Of a stretch of DNA of 64,000 nucleotides, positions 27,358 to 36,778 are shown piece after piece. The DNA lies in contig JAOASB010000054.1 in assembly GCA_025210375.1 (NCBI GenBank), positions 33,579 through 97,578 on the forward strand, written 5' to 3'. Within the stretch, counting starts at the first letter, position 1; each line of letters begins with the position of its first letter. The notes under the pieces are model-generated. The model saw only the letters and a program-made list of their open reading frames with translations. It had not been told where the DNA came from and did no database searches. The stretch comes from Maledivibacter sp. (GTDB lineage: Bacteria; Bacillota; Clostridia; Peptostreptococcales; Caminicellaceae). Position numbers and translations under genes: made by a program.

Positions 27358-29397
27358 ATGAAAAAGAAAGTAAAAGCAATAAGAAAGACATCAATAAAGA
27401 AAAGACTTCTTACGGTTCCGCTCATTGTAATATTTTTAGGTATTGTAAGTATAGGATTTATATCTTCGTGGTCTATTAGGCATAGTTTATTAAATCAGAT
27501 GAGACAAGATGGATTAGCTCTTGCTAATAATGTGGTAAGGCAGATAGAAGATAATACCATGTCTTTAAAAACCATTGATAAAATGCTAGAAGATAAAATA
27601 AGATCAGCAGGTAAGGTTGTCATTGCAAATAGAGATCGTTTAAGTAGCGATTATTTGAAAAATATACTAAAGGATTTAGATGTAAATGAATTATATTGGT
27701 ATACCCCTGAAGGAGAAATTATTTATTCAACCATTGATGGATATTTAGGCTGGGTTCCACCGAAAGGACATCCATTATATGATTTTAAATTGAGTAGTGA
27801 ACAAGAATTGATGGAGGACATAAGAGAGGATGCAGAGTTTGGTAGTTTGGTTAAATATGGTGCGTTAAAAACTACAGATGGTTATTTGGTTCAGATTGGG
27901 ATAAAAGCTGATGAAGTTCAAAAATTAACAAAAAAATTTAGCTATCAAAAATTAATGGAAGAATTAGCAACACAGAAAAGTGCTGTTTATGTTACTGTTA
28001 TTGATACGAACAAAAGGGTTATTGCACATAATAATAAGGATAGAATTGGGATGGAAATTGAAGATCGAAATGTTGTAAAAGCCATAGAAAATAAAGAATC
28101 ATATGCCTTCGAATATTTTTATACCGCAGAAAATAGAAATGTTTATAATGTAACCATTCCTATTTTTTCCGATGAAGAACATATCGGTTCTTTAAATATT
28201 GGATTATGCATGGAAGGTGTTCGTGCTGCAATCAATAATAATATTAGAACGATTACCATATCTGGAATTATTACTTTTATTATCCTTGCATTGTTGTTAG
28301 GTAGCTTATCAAAGGATACGATTAAAGTTATTAATAAGCTGAAAGAAAGTTTAGGAATTTTGTCATTAGGAGACTTTACAAAAGAAATACCTAGTGAGTT
28401 ATTAGAAAAGACTAATGAATTTGGAGAAATATCTAATGATCTAGATAGCATGAAAAAATCTATTAAAGCAATTATTAGGAATATAGGAGATGCTTCTGAG
28501 CAAGTAGCTGCATCTTCAGAACAATTAGAATCAACTAGTCATCAAGTATCTATTGCAGCAAATGAAGTGGCAACAACAACAGAAGAGATTGCAAAAGGGG
28601 CTGATGATCAAGCGAAGCAAACAGAAAATGGAGCTAGGAGCATAGCTATGCTAGGAAATATTATTGAAGAGAATCAGCAAATGATGGAAAAATTGAATAT
28701 TGCAACTAAAGAAGTAGATGAATATAAAAATAAAGGAATAGACACGCTGAATGATTTAGTAGGGAAAACCAATGAAACCCTCAAAGTTACTGGAAAAGTA
28801 CGAGAAGTAATCAGTGATACAAATAAAAGTGCAGAGAAAATAGAAAATGCTAGTCACATGATTAAAAATATTGCAGATCAGACCAATTTATTAGCTTTAA
28901 ATGCAGCTATTGAAGCAGCTAGAGCCGGAGAAGCAGGGAGAGGCTTTGCAGTAGTAGCCGATGAAATCAGAAAACTTGCAGAACAGTCTACAAACTTTAC
29001 AGATGAAATAGAGACTGTCATTCAAAATCTGGGTCAAAAAACAGAAAAAGCTGTTGTAGCAATGGAAGAGGTTGGTGAGATTGTGACATTACAAACAGAA
29101 GGGGTTAAAGACACAAAAAACAAATTTGAAAATATTTCCAATGCAATAGAACGAATGAATAAGGTTATGGAAAATTTAAATTATTCAGGAAAACACATGG
29201 AAGAACAAAAGGAGAAAATGATAGATACAATAGAGAGTTTAGCAGCTATTTCTGAAGAAAATGCAGCAGCAACACAGGAGGTTGCGTCATCTGTAGAAGA
29301 ACAGACTGCAGCTATGATAGAGATTGCTGATTCCAGTGAAGCTTTAACAAAATTAGCTGAAGAAATGCGGGAGAATATATTGAGATTCAAATATTAA
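27358..29397 (+). CDS. Methyl-accepting chemotaxis protein with extracellular Cache-type sensor
   Basis: A complete 679-residue chemoreceptor. Helix 1 is about residues 19-38, followed by an extracellular sensor of ~250 residues (DLDVNELYWYTPEGEIIYST and VIDTNKRVIAHN suggest a double Cache fold). Helix 2 is about 295-318 (ITISGIITFIILALLLGSL), then HAMP and a long signalling coiled coil with the intact tip NLLALNAAIEAARAGEAGRG near residue 508. It ends with EENAAATQEVASSVEEQ, the usual adaptation region. It sends ligand occupancy to CheA; the ligand is unknown. It stands alone with AAGGAGGG before ATG. Terminator-like hairpins and a perfect inverted repeat lie upstream. Confidence 0.95.
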   Translation: MKKKVKAIRKTSIKKRLLTVPLIVIFLGIVSIGFISSWSIRHSLLNQMRQDGLALANNVVRQIEDNTMSLKTIDKMLEDKIRSAGKVVIANRDRLSSDYLKNILKDLDVNELYWYTPEGEIIYSTIDGYLGWVPPKGHPLYDFKLSSEQELMEDIREDAEFGSLVKYGALKTTDGYLVQIGIKADEVQKLTKKFSYQKLMEELATQKSAVYVTVIDTNKRVIAHNNKDRIGMEIEDRNVVKAIENKESYAFEYFYTAENRNVYNVTIPIFSDEEHIGSLNIGLCMEGVRAAINNNIRTITISGIITFIILALLLGSLSKDTIKVINKLKESLGILSLGDFTKEIPSELLEKTNEFGEISNDLDSMKKSIKAIIRNIGDASEQVAASSEQLESTSHQVSIAANEVATTTEEIAKGADDQAKQTENGARSIAMLGNIIEENQQMMEKLNIATKEVDEYKNKGIDTLNDLVGKTNETLKVTGKVREVISDTNKSAEKIENASHMIKNIADQTNLLALNAAIEAARAGEAGRGFAVVADEIRKLAEQSTNFTDEIETVIQNLGQKTEKAVVAMEEVGEIVTLQTEGVKDTKNKFENISNAIERMNKVMENLNYSGKHMEEQKEKMIDTIESLAAISEENAAATQEVASSVEEQTAAMIEIADSSEALTKLAEEMRENILRFKY

Positions 29398-29451
29398 AAG
29401 ATAAAGTACATTTGAAGCAAGAACCAATGAAGGGGATAATTTTTAGTCTTT

Positions 29452-29477
29452 AAAATCTAACCAAATGGTTAGATTTT
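29452..29477 (+). promoter_or_regulatory. Palindrome centred 36.5 bases before an extended -10 (site 2 of 2)
   Basis: AAAATCTAACC (29452-29462) and GGTTAGATTTT (29467-29477) are perfect inverted repeats around AAAT. The core is the same as at 16392-16421. It also follows the chemoreceptor stop by 55 bases, so it may double as a terminator. Confidence 0.6.
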
Positions 29478-29497
29478 ATTATTTAAAAAGATTATTA

Positions 29498-29506
29498 TGG
29501 TATAAT
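29498..29506 (+). promoter_or_regulatory. Extended -10 promoter of the lipoprotein gene
   Basis: TGGTATAAT is a full extended -10 match, 76 bases before the ATG at 29582. The -35 region (ATTATT) is poor. Confidence 0.55.
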
Positions 29507-29581
29507 CTCCTTATGTTATAAGTAAAAAAGGTAGATTCGTAGCAAAAATATTAAGAGATAAGAGTGAAATAGGGGGTTCTT

Positions 29582-31480
29582 ATGAAAAAAATACTTAGTT
29601 TATTATTGGTTTTGATCCTTGGTTTGACGGCCTTTGGATGTTCAAAGGAAACAGCTTCTCAAAAAACCAAGGAGGAATTGAGAGCAGAAATCAAGGCAGA
29701 GATGGAAGCAGAGGCAAAGCTTAAAGAGGAATTAAAGGCAGAAATACAGGCAGAAGAAAAGGCTAAGGAAAAAGAAAAGGCAGAGACAACAACACAGGCA
29801 ACAACCCAGACAACAACCCAGACAACAACCCAGACAAAAGATAATGATAATGTACAGCAACCAAATGCAGAGGCCTTAGCACCTCTAGATGTGAGAAATA
29901 ATGATAAATTATATGAGTTTATAAATACTACATATCCTGATAAATATACTAGAGAAGATTTTGATAAGTGGACAGCCTTTTATTTTGACATTACAAAGGA
30001 TGGAAATGATGAGGTTGGTTTTACCACTACATATTTTGATGGGAAACTGGAGTACGCTATCTTTATCACAGTGGATAATGGACAATACAAAGTAATACCA
30101 TCAGAAATAGAGCTTTCAAAGTATCAAAATGATTTAGCCTATAATGAGGGCTTCATAACTATTGCACAAAAGGCCGGAGGCTCAGGTATGTTTTTATATG
30201 TAACAAGCTATTTCATATATGATGGGGATGAAATAAGAGATACAGATGCATCTATAGTTACAGAGGACGTAGTAGCTATGCCAACAGGATATTCCATCAA
30301 AGGTGAAATAGATGGGGATATAAGAAACTTTGTATATACAGCTACAAAAGAGGATTATGCTACAGAAAAGACTTTTGTAATAGAAAAAACAAAATATGTA
30401 TATAATCCTGAGACAATGAAATTTGAGAAAGAAATTTTGATTGGTGAAAAGAAGAATGGTGAAGGTAGCTGTGAAGTTGATACAAATAACAATCAGAAGA
30501 GCATACAGAAAACTAATGAAAGTACCACTCAAGGAAATGATAACAAAAACACTCAAGAAAAGAATGATTATACTAAGGGCGTAGAATGCGAAGCGAGAAA
30601 TGGTAATGTTTACATAAAGTATAAAAATACAGGGAATGAAGTGGAGGTGTTTAATCCTAATACCACTACTATTCATAAGGACGATGGAAACGGAGTTTTC
30701 ACATTTAAATCCGGTAAAGTAAAAGGCGCTATTGCAAGAACTACAAGCTTAGGTAATAATGGAAGCAGGCTGTATTTTACTACTAACGAACATGAAGAGT
30801 ATGTGAGAAATGCTTATTCAACCTTCTATGTAGATATGGCAACTCTTAATGTGTATTTTGTTGCAAACGGAGAATACATCAAGCATGTTACAGACTATCC
30901 CTATAGCAATTATACTATAGTTGCAAACGATCAAGATGGATCAATAATTTATAGTGCATATGATAACTCAAATCAATTTTCTTGCTATTTAGGAGGATCA
31001 TTGGATAGTGATATAGTAGCTCAAATAGCTAGTGCTATGGAAGCAGCAAACTCTGATGCTGGAAGTTATGGAGTATCAGGCTTTAATACAGAGACTATAG
31101 CTGGAGAAGAAATAGATTATTCTAAGTATATGGCAGTTGTAGTACCTATGCATAGTACATCAAATATTGACTCTCTTACTAGGGAAACATGTAGTTTTAG
31201 TGATAATCCAGACAATCAGAAAGTAAGCTTTGCTATTTTTGGTGAGATGAAGGATATTAAGGTTACTTATTTTGAAAGTATGGATTCTCAAGGTGAAGTG
31301 GAAACAGTTAAAGATCTTAAAAATTCTTATCTTGATATTTATGCAGCTTTCAGTACAGACATGTCTTATATAAAGGTTACAGGAAAGGTTCACACAGGGG
31401 AAGGAAACTATTCCGATGTAGAATTTACTATGGATAATATGAGAGATGTAAGTGAATATGAGGTTTTAAAATTTAAGTAA
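29582..31480 (+). CDS. Lipoprotein of unknown function with charged helix and TTQ repeats
   Basis: A 632-residue exported lipoprotein with signal peptide and lipobox LTAFGC (Cys about residue 20). Residues about 25-62 are a highly charged helix rich in Glu, Lys and Ala (repeats of KAE, AEI), followed by a Thr/Gln spacer built from a 12-base DNA repeat. Two soluble parts follow, about 75-290 and 325-632, separated by an Asn/Lys-rich linker. I recognise no domain with certainty. The gene precedes the PBP-GGDEF-EAL signalling operon by 72 bases with a hairpin between. It shares the TCTAACC palindrome and promoter layout with the large secreted-protein operon, suggesting co-regulation. Confidence 0.8.
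   Translation: MKKILSLLLVLILGLTAFGCSKETASQKTKEELRAEIKAEMEAEAKLKEELKAEIQAEEKAKEKEKAETTTQATTQTTTQTTTQTKDNDNVQQPNAEALAPLDVRNNDKLYEFINTTYPDKYTREDFDKWTAFYFDITKDGNDEVGFTTTYFDGKLEYAIFITVDNGQYKVIPSEIELSKYQNDLAYNEGFITIAQKAGGSGMFLYVTSYFIYDGDEIRDTDASIVTEDVVAMPTGYSIKGEIDGDIRNFVYTATKEDYATEKTFVIEKTKYVYNPETMKFEKEILIGEKKNGEGSCEVDTNNNQKSIQKTNESTTQGNDNKNTQEKNDYTKGVECEARNGNVYIKYKNTGNEVEVFNPNTTTIHKDDGNGVFTFKSGKVKGAIARTTSLGNNGSRLYFTTNEHEEYVRNAYSTFYVDMATLNVYFVANGEYIKHVTDYPYSNYTIVANDQDGSIIYSAYDNSNQFSCYLGGSLDSDIVAQIASAMEAANSDAGSYGVSGFNTETIAGEEIDYSKYMAVVVPMHSTSNIDSLTRETCSFSDNPDNQKVSFAIFGEMKDIKVTYFESMDSQGEVETVKDLKNSYLDIYAAFSTDMSYIKVTGKVHTGEGNYSDVEFTMDNMRDVSEYEVLKFK
29786..29833 (+). repeat. 12-bp tandem repeat coding for Thr-Thr-Gln
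   Basis: Four consecutive 12-base units close to ACAACAACCCAG encode the TTQA/TTQT spacer of the lipoprotein. Being in frame, changes in copy number would alter the length of the spacer without breaking the gene. Confidence 0.85.
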
Positions 31481-31499
31481 AGGGAGTGATTCTCCCTTT
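31479..31499 (+). terminator. Hairpin overlapping the lipoprotein stop codon
   Basis: AAAGGGAG pairs with CTCCCTTT around a 5-base loop, and ATTTA follows. The stem begins in the TAA stop codon. It may be a partial terminator between the lipoprotein and the signalling operon. Confidence 0.5.
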
Positions 31500-31551
31500 A
31501 TTTACATTTACAGCTTTTTATAATAAAGTTAGTAAAAAAAGGGTGGATTCC

Positions 31552-34335
31552 ATGAAGAAAAAAAAGCTTGTTTTCATAATAATAATAATAATTGTGTTGA
31601 TCATCCTTGTTTTTACATTTATTATTAAAAAAAATAAGGCTGATTACACAGCTCAAGAGCGTGAATGGATTAGTCGAAATAAAGATGAGATTTTCTTTAT
31701 GGGATACTATAATTCCTCTGGAGAAGCTCTTTTTGTTAAGAAGCTTTGTGAGATTTTATCAAAGGAAACAGGGCTAAATATAGTACCCTATGAGGACACC
31801 TGGGACAACACAATGTTGCTTTTTCAAAGAGGTAAGATTCCCATGGCTTGTACACTAGACATAACCACGGAGAGACTTAAGTATACCAATTATACAGCAT
31901 CATTAAAAAGCTTAAGTTCAGGTATTTATTCTTGTTTAAAAAATCCTATAAACAACTATGAAGGCATTAAGGGTAAGAATATTGGTGTAGTAAAAAGTGT
32001 AAAATTTCTTTCTATGTTTAAAGAAAAATATAAGGGAATATCCTTCAATACTATTTTATACGATGATGTAGGGTCTATGATTAATGGACTTAAGAGCCAT
32101 GAAATAGATGGTTTCATTTCCACTAAAAACTACGATTGGTCCACCCGTGATTTATACTACTTTAACATTCCTACCATTTCAAAAGACAATAACCATATAG
32201 GCGTACATAAGAATTATCCTAAGCTCCATAGTATTGTTACCAAAGAGGTGGATCACTTGATTGATATAGGATGGAGTGACACCGTAAGAGAGGCCATAAA
32301 CTTTGAGATTGAAAAACAACACTTGCCTTTTAATGAAGTGGAAATGTCATATCTAGAGACAAAACCTATTATTACCATTGGGATAATCAATGACAATATT
32401 CTATGTGGATATAAGAAGAATTATTCAGTACATGGGATTATACCAAATGTTTGTGAAAAGATCAAATTTCTTACGGATATAGAGTTTGAATATGTCTTTG
32501 ATAGTTATGAAAATCTCCTTGAAAATGATCGTGTAGATTTAATAGCAACCTCTAGTTATGATGATAAACATTATATTTATAGTAATCCTATATTTACCTA
32601 TACAGTTTCAGTGTTGGGCAGGCAAGATATGCCCTTCGTAAGAGAGCTTTATGATCTTGAACCATATAGGATTGGGGTTCTTTCAGGTGGCAATCAAAAT
32701 GATTATCTTATACAGCAAATGCCTCGGATTGATATACATAAATATGATGATTTCACACAGCTTCTTGATTCGGTAGAGTCATTAAAGAGTGAATATGTTG
32801 TTTTACCAAATGTTATGGTTGATGTATATATATCACAATCCCAAGATTTAGATAAAAAAGGCATCCTATACGAAAGCTTTACTTATATGATGGCAAAAGA
32901 TAATACTAATACATCTTTAATCAATATAATAAATAAGTGCTTGGCGGTCGTAAATATAGAGGATATTATGAGTAAAGAAGTAGACGAATTGGCCGATAAC
33001 AAACCAAATAATAGAGTGCAGCTAATAGCTGCAATGTGTGCTATTGTAGCATTGTTAGTGGGTATTATTAATCTCGCAATTAAAAAGCGTATAATGGAGC
33101 TTAACCTCATGTATACAGATAGTTTGACAGGTGTTCATAATAGGCTTTGGATTGATAAGGAACTAAAAAAAGGTATCAAAGAATATATTTTTTTTGCAGT
33201 AAAGCTGAAGGATTTATTTATGTTACACGAATGCTATGGTGAGGGTATTTATGAAAAAACATTAAGGACAGCTATCAAAGCCATACAAGAAAATCTAAAA
33301 AGAAAAGATCTTTTTGCCATTATTGACAAAGAAAAGTTTGTTATTGCAAAAGCCCATATAACTGATTATGAAGGAGAGGTTTTTGCCCGTGAATTAGCTA
33401 GGATTTTCGGTGAAAAAATCCTTATATATGATATGAGTTACGATATTAAGGGAATTGTTGGATGGACAACTATAGAGGATGATATCAATAATTTTGATGC
33501 GGTAATAGAGTGTCTTAATATAGCTAGTTATTTTGCAGAGAAAGAAGATAAAATTGTTCGTTACAGCTATGAAATATTCAGTAAATATAAGGATAGATTT
33601 GAGTTTGACAAGCAGTTTGTAAGTTCTGTAATGAATGAAGAATTAGAATTATTGTATAGAAATGTTTATGATGAAGATGGCAAAGTTTTTGCATTGGACA
33701 CCGCTGTTACATGTTATCTAAAAGACTATGGTCACTTAAACAGCAAAACCTTTTATGAAGCTACAAAAAGGCTTAGTCTCCAAGGCCAGGTGGATGTAAT
33801 TGTACTCAAAAATATAATAAAGCAATTAAGAAAATGGAAAGAACAAGGGAAAATGGTACGTGTACTGGTTAGCTTACACGATGAAACAATAGCAAAATAT
33901 AGTTTTATACCTTGGCTTGTAGACATCATGAATGGCCTTGAAAATATGAATATTATGATTAAGCTAGAAGATAAAGCTTTAGAGGATCATATGGAGCAGC
34001 TTATATTTCTAGAGCATAAAAGCATCGGCTTTGTATTTAAAAACTTTGGTAATAATGTATTGAATATGGTAGAAATGAGAAGCTTTCCTGTAGGCATTGT
34101 TTGTATAGATAATGATTTTATACTTAATATTGGTGAGGACAAGCTATATGATGAGACCCTGGACTATATTATATCTGTTGCAAAAAAAATGAATCAAAGG
34201 ATTATGGTTACAGATATTATATCTAAAAATCAGTACGATGCTATTGTTACAAGAGATGTTGATTATATTAGCGGGAATTATATAAATCCATATGTGAGGG
34301 GAGATGAGCTGTTACATGAAGATATTGGTTGTTGA
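31552..34335 (+). CDS. Membrane signalling protein: two solute-binding domains plus degenerate GGDEF and EAL domains
   Basis: A 927-residue inner-membrane protein. Helix 1 is about residues 7-27. Two periplasmic-binding-protein type 3 domains follow (about 45-270 and 280-480), then helix 2 (about 488-508). The GGDEF domain keeps the N-terminal DSLTGVHNR but has IIDKEKFVIAK where GG(D/E)EF should be. The last ~230 residues have the length and layout of an EAL domain, yet the EAL triad site reads VFALDTAV, and the DDFGTG loop reads KNFGNN. Both domains should therefore be catalytically inactive and act as binding or relay modules. ATG 31552 is chosen over GTG 31486, which lies in the preceding hairpin. 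It overlaps the response regulator gene, so the two are co-translated. Confidence 0.85.
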   Translation: MKKKKLVFIIIIIIVLIILVFTFIIKKNKADYTAQEREWISRNKDEIFFMGYYNSSGEALFVKKLCEILSKETGLNIVPYEDTWDNTMLLFQRGKIPMACTLDITTERLKYTNYTASLKSLSSGIYSCLKNPINNYEGIKGKNIGVVKSVKFLSMFKEKYKGISFNTILYDDVGSMINGLKSHEIDGFISTKNYDWSTRDLYYFNIPTISKDNNHIGVHKNYPKLHSIVTKEVDHLIDIGWSDTVREAINFEIEKQHLPFNEVEMSYLETKPIITIGIINDNILCGYKKNYSVHGIIPNVCEKIKFLTDIEFEYVFDSYENLLENDRVDLIATSSYDDKHYIYSNPIFTYTVSVLGRQDMPFVRELYDLEPYRIGVLSGGNQNDYLIQQMPRIDIHKYDDFTQLLDSVESLKSEYVVLPNVMVDVYISQSQDLDKKGILYESFTYMMAKDNTNTSLINIINKCLAVVNIEDIMSKEVDELADNKPNNRVQLIAAMCAIVALLVGIINLAIKKRIMELNLMYTDSLTGVHNRLWIDKELKKGIKEYIFFAVKLKDLFMLHECYGEGIYEKTLRTAIKAIQENLKRKDLFAIIDKEKFVIAKAHITDYEGEVFARELARIFGEKILIYDMSYDIKGIVGWTTIEDDINNFDAVIECLNIASYFAEKEDKIVRYSYEIFSKYKDRFEFDKQFVSSVMNEELELLYRNVYDEDGKVFALDTAVTCYLKDYGHLNSKTFYEATKRLSLQGQVDVIVLKNIIKQLRKWKEQGKMVRVLVSLHDETIAKYSFIPWLVDIMNGLENMNIMIKLEDKALEDHMEQLIFLEHKSIGFVFKNFGNNVLNMVEMRSFPVGIVCIDNDFILNIGEDKLYDETLDYIISVAKKMNQRIMVTDIISKNQYDAIVTRDVDYISGNYINPYVRGDELLHEDIGC

Positions 34336-34987
34336 GGACAATCGCGTACTTAATGAAACCATTAGGAATTCACTTGTTGAAGATGGCTTCACTATTTTTA
34401 CTGCTTTTGATGGTAAAACTGCTAAGGAGCAATCCTATAAACAAAGACCCGATATAGTTCTTCTTGACATAATGCTTCCCGATGTCACGGGCTACAATCT
34501 TATAAGCTTTTTTAAGAAAAATGGTGACCCTTTGATTATTGTAATTTCAGCCCTTGAAGAAGAGGATACTAGAAGAATAGCTTATGAGAAAGGGGCAGAT
34601 GATTACCTTATCAAGCCTGTTTCTCTTTTTGAATTAAGATATAAATTAAAGGCTGTAAAGAAAAGGGTTAAAAAGCAGAAATTTGTTTTTGAAGTCGGTG
34701 ATATCATGTTTGATATAGAGCATTTGGAGCTTAGATGTCAAGGTAATACCATTATACTTCAACACTCTCAGATGGCTTTGTTAAAAAGGCTTTATGATAA
34801 GTATTTATCAGGTGAAATTCTCGATAAAAATGAGCTGATTGATGTTCAGGGCATTGGGAAAAGTATGAATTTTAGAATACATACACTTATTGGCAGGCTT
34901 AGAAAAAAACTTGTAGAGGTAGGCAGTGAAAAGATCATTATTGATAATGAATATGGGAAAGGTTATAAAATGATAGTTATGAAGTAG
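34316..34987 (+). CDS. OmpR-type two-component response regulator
   Basis: A 223-residue regulator with an N-terminal receiver (KILVVEDN start; phosphoryl-acceptor Asp in VLLDIMLPD, about residue 49; conserved Lys in DDYLIKPV) and a C-terminal winged helix DNA-binding domain (ending EYGKGYKM). An in-frame ATG at 34304 is possible, but the GAGGGGAG site favours 34316. It overlaps the end of the PBP-GGDEF-EAL gene and precedes the kinase by 8 bases, so the three proteins probably form one signalling pathway. Targets are unknown. Confidence 0.92.
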   Translation: MKILVVEDNRVLNETIRNSLVEDGFTIFTAFDGKTAKEQSYKQRPDIVLLDIMLPDVTGYNLISFFKKNGDPLIIVISALEEEDTRRIAYEKGADDYLIKPVSLFELRYKLKAVKKRVKKQKFVFEVGDIMFDIEHLELRCQGNTIILQHSQMALLKRLYDKYLSGEILDKNELIDVQGIGKSMNFRIHTLIGRLRKKLVEVGSEKIIIDNEYGKGYKMIVMK

Positions 34988-34995
34988 GTGACTGT

Positions 34996-36624
34996 ATGAA
35001 AAAAGCATTAAAGCTAATAGTCTTGGCCATATTAATTATTTATGTTATTGGTAGGGGTCTTGTTTTTCTTGAATATAATTTTGCTAAAAAGACAGGGTTT
35101 CATGGTGTAAGGCAAATTGATATAGATACTAAAGAATTAATCACAGAAAAAATCAGTGCTATCCTTTTTTATTCTGATAGAATTGACATCTTTTCAAGTC
35201 AAAAAAAACAGCTTGTATTGTTGGATGTTGGCATTAAAACTAAGTGTAGCTTTTTTAAAAATGGTGATCTTATAAAGCAGAATTACAATCCCTATTTAAA
35301 GGGCTATACAGATAAGTTTTATATGAAAATTCCTATACAAAGTAGAGATTATAATGAAGATAATGTTTGTAAAATTGAATTTGAAGTAGTGCCTAGCCTT
35401 AAAAATAGTAACAATAGACTGTTTATTGGTGATATGGAGAAGATAGATGAATTTATAAATTTCATGTATATAATAAAAACTATTGTTATATCAACGACTA
35501 TAGTAGCATTTGGTATGTCCATGTTTATGGGAAATAGAAGGAAAGATATATACTTAATGCTTGTAGGGCCTTTTATGGTATTGAGTCTATTCTATTTTAA
35601 TATTGGATTGAGTGGTGCTGTGGTTTCTTTAGCCTTTACAAATGTAAATATACTTAGAAAGAGAGAAAAAATGTTATGCTTTATTATTGTTTTGATTATT
35701 AGCTTGCTGTTAAAGAAAAATTTATATTTTTTAACTGGTTTATTATGCTTTAAGATATATGATATAGTAAAAAAACATGGTTTAGCCGGTATATTTTCAA
35801 TGATGTTTTTAGGTGGAATTTATGCAGTGAATAACTTTGAACGATTCAATCCAACAAAGGTGTTAATGGTTTTTTATAAAGAGATATACCTTATCATTTT
35901 TATTATTTTTATAATAAGCTACTCAGTTTACTATTTTACTATTTTGTCTAGAAAATATGATAACAATGTGTCTGTGGATTTGCTTAGAGGAATCAGTCAT
36001 GATTTCAAAATCCCCTTATCTATAATTAAATTAAATACAGAAATTTCTGCTGAAGGCTTTTCTACAGAAGGGAAACGTAACAGTATGCAAGCTTCAACTA
36101 ATAATGCTATAAAGGATCTTGAAAGAATGATAGGTTCACTTACTATTTACCTTTCAAAAAACAATTATGTCCATAAAGAATTTAATACAAGTGTAAAAGA
36201 AAGTATCGAAAAAACTGAGAGAAACTTTAAAAATTACGATGAAAATATTAATTTTGAAGTGAGCTATGACTATGAGGATGTAATTCTACCTATTGACCCA
36301 GTTTGGTTTGATAGACTAATTTATAACCTCGTAGATAATGCTTTTAAATATAGTGATGATACAGGTAGAGTCATTCTAGGATATAAGAAAAAGAAAAAAT
36401 ATGCAATTATATCTGTAATTGATACTGGTATAGGAATGACTCCTGATCAACTAAGTAAAATTTTTATTCCCTTTTATAGGGCTGATAAGTCTCGTAGTAT
36501 TAGTGGTCTTGGTCTTGGACTTTCCGTGATTAAAAATATTGTTGATAGTATAAATGGGAAGATTAAAGTTATTTCAAAAGTAGGGGAAGGTACTACTGTC
36601 ATTATTGAAGTAAAGGGGAAATAG
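34996..36624 (+). CDS. Membrane sensor histidine kinase
   Basis: A 542-residue kinase, partner of the response regulator. Residues about 5-25 form a first helix, then an extracytoplasmic domain of ~125 residues, and a cluster of about seven hydrophobic segments between 150 and 315, resembling a 7TMR-DISM layout. The dimerisation/phospho-acceptor box is RGISHDFKIPLSIIK (His near residue 336). The ATPase shows the N box NLVDNAFKYSD, G1 DTGIGM and G2 GLGLGLSV, all intact. The input may be relayed from the upstream protein with two solute-binding domains. Confidence 0.92.
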   Translation: MKKALKLIVLAILIIYVIGRGLVFLEYNFAKKTGFHGVRQIDIDTKELITEKISAILFYSDRIDIFSSQKKQLVLLDVGIKTKCSFFKNGDLIKQNYNPYLKGYTDKFYMKIPIQSRDYNEDNVCKIEFEVVPSLKNSNNRLFIGDMEKIDEFINFMYIIKTIVISTTIVAFGMSMFMGNRRKDIYLMLVGPFMVLSLFYFNIGLSGAVVSLAFTNVNILRKREKMLCFIIVLIISLLLKKNLYFLTGLLCFKIYDIVKKHGLAGIFSMMFLGGIYAVNNFERFNPTKVLMVFYKEIYLIIFIIFIISYSVYYFTILSRKYDNNVSVDLLRGISHDFKIPLSIIKLNTEISAEGFSTEGKRNSMQASTNNAIKDLERMIGSLTIYLSKNNYVHKEFNTSVKESIEKTERNFKNYDENINFEVSYDYEDVILPIDPVWFDRLIYNLVDNAFKYSDDTGRVILGYKKKKKYAIISVIDTGIGMTPDQLSKIFIPFYRADKSRSISGLGLGLSVIKNIVDSINGKIKVISKVGEGTTVIIEVKGK

Positions 36625-36653
36625 AAAGTGTAGTTTTTTTACCTCCTAAATAC

Positions 36654-36682
36654 AATGTTGTGATTAACACACTGTCAACATT
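36654..36682 (+). terminator. Weak terminator after the kinase gene
   Basis: AATGTTG pairs with CAACATT around a 15-base loop, followed by ACTTTTCTT. Confidence 0.4.
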
Positions 36683-36778
36683 ACTTTTCTTAGTATTATA
36701 AAATAAAGATCTAATAGAGAAGTTAAGAAAAGAACATAATATAGATGAAATAGTATTACTAATAAGGTGGTGGAAGAA

